From Steroidobacteraceae bacterium (GTDB lineage: Bacteria > Pseudomonadota > Gammaproteobacteria > Steroidobacterales > Steroidobacteraceae): 6,752 bases of DNA. The stretch's first letter is position 1, and every line of letters begins with the position of its first letter. The stretch spans positions 1 through 6,752 of the forward strand of contig JALRHE010000324.1 of assembly GCA_023253235.1 (NCBI GenBank), written 5' to 3'. This document shows positions 6,064 through 6,752 of this stretch, piece by piece. The translations under genes and the position numbers were made by a program. The notes under the pieces were generated by a model. That model was given only the letters and a program-made list of their open reading frames with translations. It did no database searches and was not told where the DNA came from.

Positions 6064-6098
6064 GGACAGGCTCGGACAGGCCTCGGGGAAGGGACAGG
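6064..6098. repeat. Three direct repeats of GGACAGG
   Basis: Exact copies lie at 6064-6070, 6074-6080 and 6092-6098, with 10-bp and 18-bp periods, so about one and two helical turns apart. On the minus strand they read CCTGTCC and lie upstream of the candidate small-RNA promoter. A related TGTCC in the opposite orientation occurs at 6047-6051, inside the inverted repeat. This arrangement is typical of tandem regulator sites, but no regulator can be named. Confidence 0.5.
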
Positions 6099-6130
6099 CA
6101 GACGCCGAAAACGCGAGGAATATTAAGGGG

Positions 6131-6752
6131 TTATTGTTTCAACGCAGTGACCGCGGACAGCTCGTTCGCGAGCCCGGACAGGGCGCGACTGGTTGCTGAG
6201 CCCAGCGCCGAAACGATCGCCCCACGCCGATTCTCCGCTGCAACCGTCGCCCCGGATACGGCCCAAGTCGCCATGGGGAGTCGGTCGCGACGCCGAATCA
6301 GAGTGACATCGAGAATCACCCGGGCCGTCGGCACTTCGGCCCGCTCCGAACCCTCAGTGGTCGCGTACTCCGCGTCAAAACGCCTTACAACCACCCGTAA
6401 AGAGTACGGTGCTGCCAGAGCCGCCGAATTAGGGTGGACGTCGAAACCGGCCACACGCAACTGATCGAGCATAGCCACCTCGAGCAGAGTCGGAATCGAG
6501 CCGACCCAGCGCGCGTCGGCCAGAACATCCAAACGACCGTCTGGGTACGTCACCAGCATGCGCCGCGTGTCATAACCGGGCGCCGCTTCAATGCGCATGA
6601 GCTGGATGGGCACGCTAGTAGGTGCCGTCGATGCCGATGGCGCGTCATCACCCATCGTCTTAAGAGCGTATTCGTCGACTGTCGGCGACTCGCTCTCGAA
6701 CGTAGACGCACAGCCGCCGAGCACCAATGCCAATGACATGATCGCCAGTTTC
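6131..6752 (-). CDS. PqiC-like ABC-type transport auxiliary lipoprotein (N-terminus beyond right edge)
   Basis: This is an outer-membrane-type lipoprotein of the DUF330/PqiC family (COG3218), which works with MCE/MlaD-type lipid transport ABC systems between the two membranes. An ATG at 6739 would give 202 residues, but the frame remains open to the edge and reads K-L-A-I before that Met. A Lys followed by a hydrophobic run is what a signal peptide needs, so the true start probably lies outside the window. Counting from the visible Met, the lipobox LVLGGC ends at C10. Family features follow: Y24-A-L near the mature N-terminus, APGYDTRRM at 53-61, and ARWVGSIPTLL at 76-86. The gene ends at the TAA 6133-6131. 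It is probably the last gene of an operon whose MCE, ATPase and permease members lie to the right; that is inference from how these families are usually arranged. Confidence 0.85.
   Translation of the reverse strand, partial: KLAIMSLALVLGGCASTFESESPTVDEYALKTMGDDAPSASTAPTSVPIQLMRIEAAPGYDTRRMLVTYPDGRLDVLADARWVGSIPTLLEVAMLDQLRVAGFDVHPNSAALAAPYSLRVVVRRFDAEYATTEGSERAEVPTARVILDVTLIRRRDRLPMATWAVSGATVAAENRRGAIVSALGSATSRALSGLANELSAVTALKQ

Larger units (their letters stand above)
5900..6130. other. yheS/lipoprotein gap: regulatory array, promoter and small-RNA candidate
   Basis: This 231-bp non-coding stretch lies between two genes that converge on it. Short open frames crossing it have no recognisable domains and I regard them as noise. 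Reading the minus strand from 6130 leftward, it contains three CCTGTCC repeats, a 17-bp inverted repeat, a TTGACA/TAAACT promoter, an 11-bp hairpin, a C-rich linker and an intrinsic terminator. From 5900 to 5940 I see only G/C-rich sequence with no convincing plus-strand terminator for yheS. Confidence 0.75.

Noticed and set aside
5896..6199. Two overlapping plus-strand open frames (76 and 99 aa) after yheS
   Set aside because: They cross the promoter, hairpins and terminator, run into the antisense of the lipoprotein gene, and show no domain, signal peptide or ribosome-binding site.

Overview
The window looks like ordinary chromosome from a Gram-negative bacterium, most likely a gammaproteobacterium of moderately high G+C content. 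The reasons are a glutathione reductase that resembles the E. coli enzyme residue for residue around its active sites, an ABC-F ATPase of the YheS type, ExoIII, a FrnE-type DsbA protein, and two proteins with lipoprotein signal peptides. I see no transposase, integrase, CRISPR array, tRNA, rRNA or phage gene. Every full-length gene has intact catalytic motifs.

Layout from left to right. (1) A minus-strand lipoprotein of unknown function (374 down to the left edge, truncated by the window) lies downstream of gor (glutathione reductase, 1811 to 456, minus). (2) gor diverges from xthA (exodeoxyribonuclease III, 1848-2624, plus) across only 36 bp. (3) xthA runs tail to tail into a VanY-type M15 peptidase gene (3313 to 2591, minus) and the two reading frames overlap by 34 bp. 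(4) The peptidase gene is joined to an upstream FrnE-like thiol oxidoreductase gene (minus) by a GTGA stop/start overlap, so these two form an operon. (5) The frnE-like gene diverges from yheS (3995-5899, plus) across about 40 bp. (6) A 231-bp gap follows. (7) A minus-strand PqiC-type ABC auxiliary lipoprotein gene enters from the right edge and is truncated at its 5' end.

The gap at 5900-6130 is the most interesting part. On the minus strand it holds, in order, three GGACAGG/CCTGTCC repeats, a 17-bp inverted repeat, a promoter with a perfect TTGACA -35 box, an 11-bp hairpin with a C-rich loop, and a 9-bp GNRA-capped terminator hairpin followed by a T-rich tract. Together these look like a regulated gene for a small RNA of roughly 60-70 nt that I cannot assign to a known family. 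Both hairpins fold better as minus-strand RNA than as plus-strand RNA.

Functionally, gor, xthA and the FrnE-like gene suggest a loose redox/oxidative-damage neighbourhood (glutathione recycling, repair of abasic and oxidised DNA, thiol-disulfide exchange), but only frnE-vanY is clearly an operon. A second recurring pattern is a TANNNT box ending 6-7 nt before the start codon at all four divergent genes, with no recognisable Shine-Dalgarno sequence. This suggests leaderless or very short-leader transcripts.
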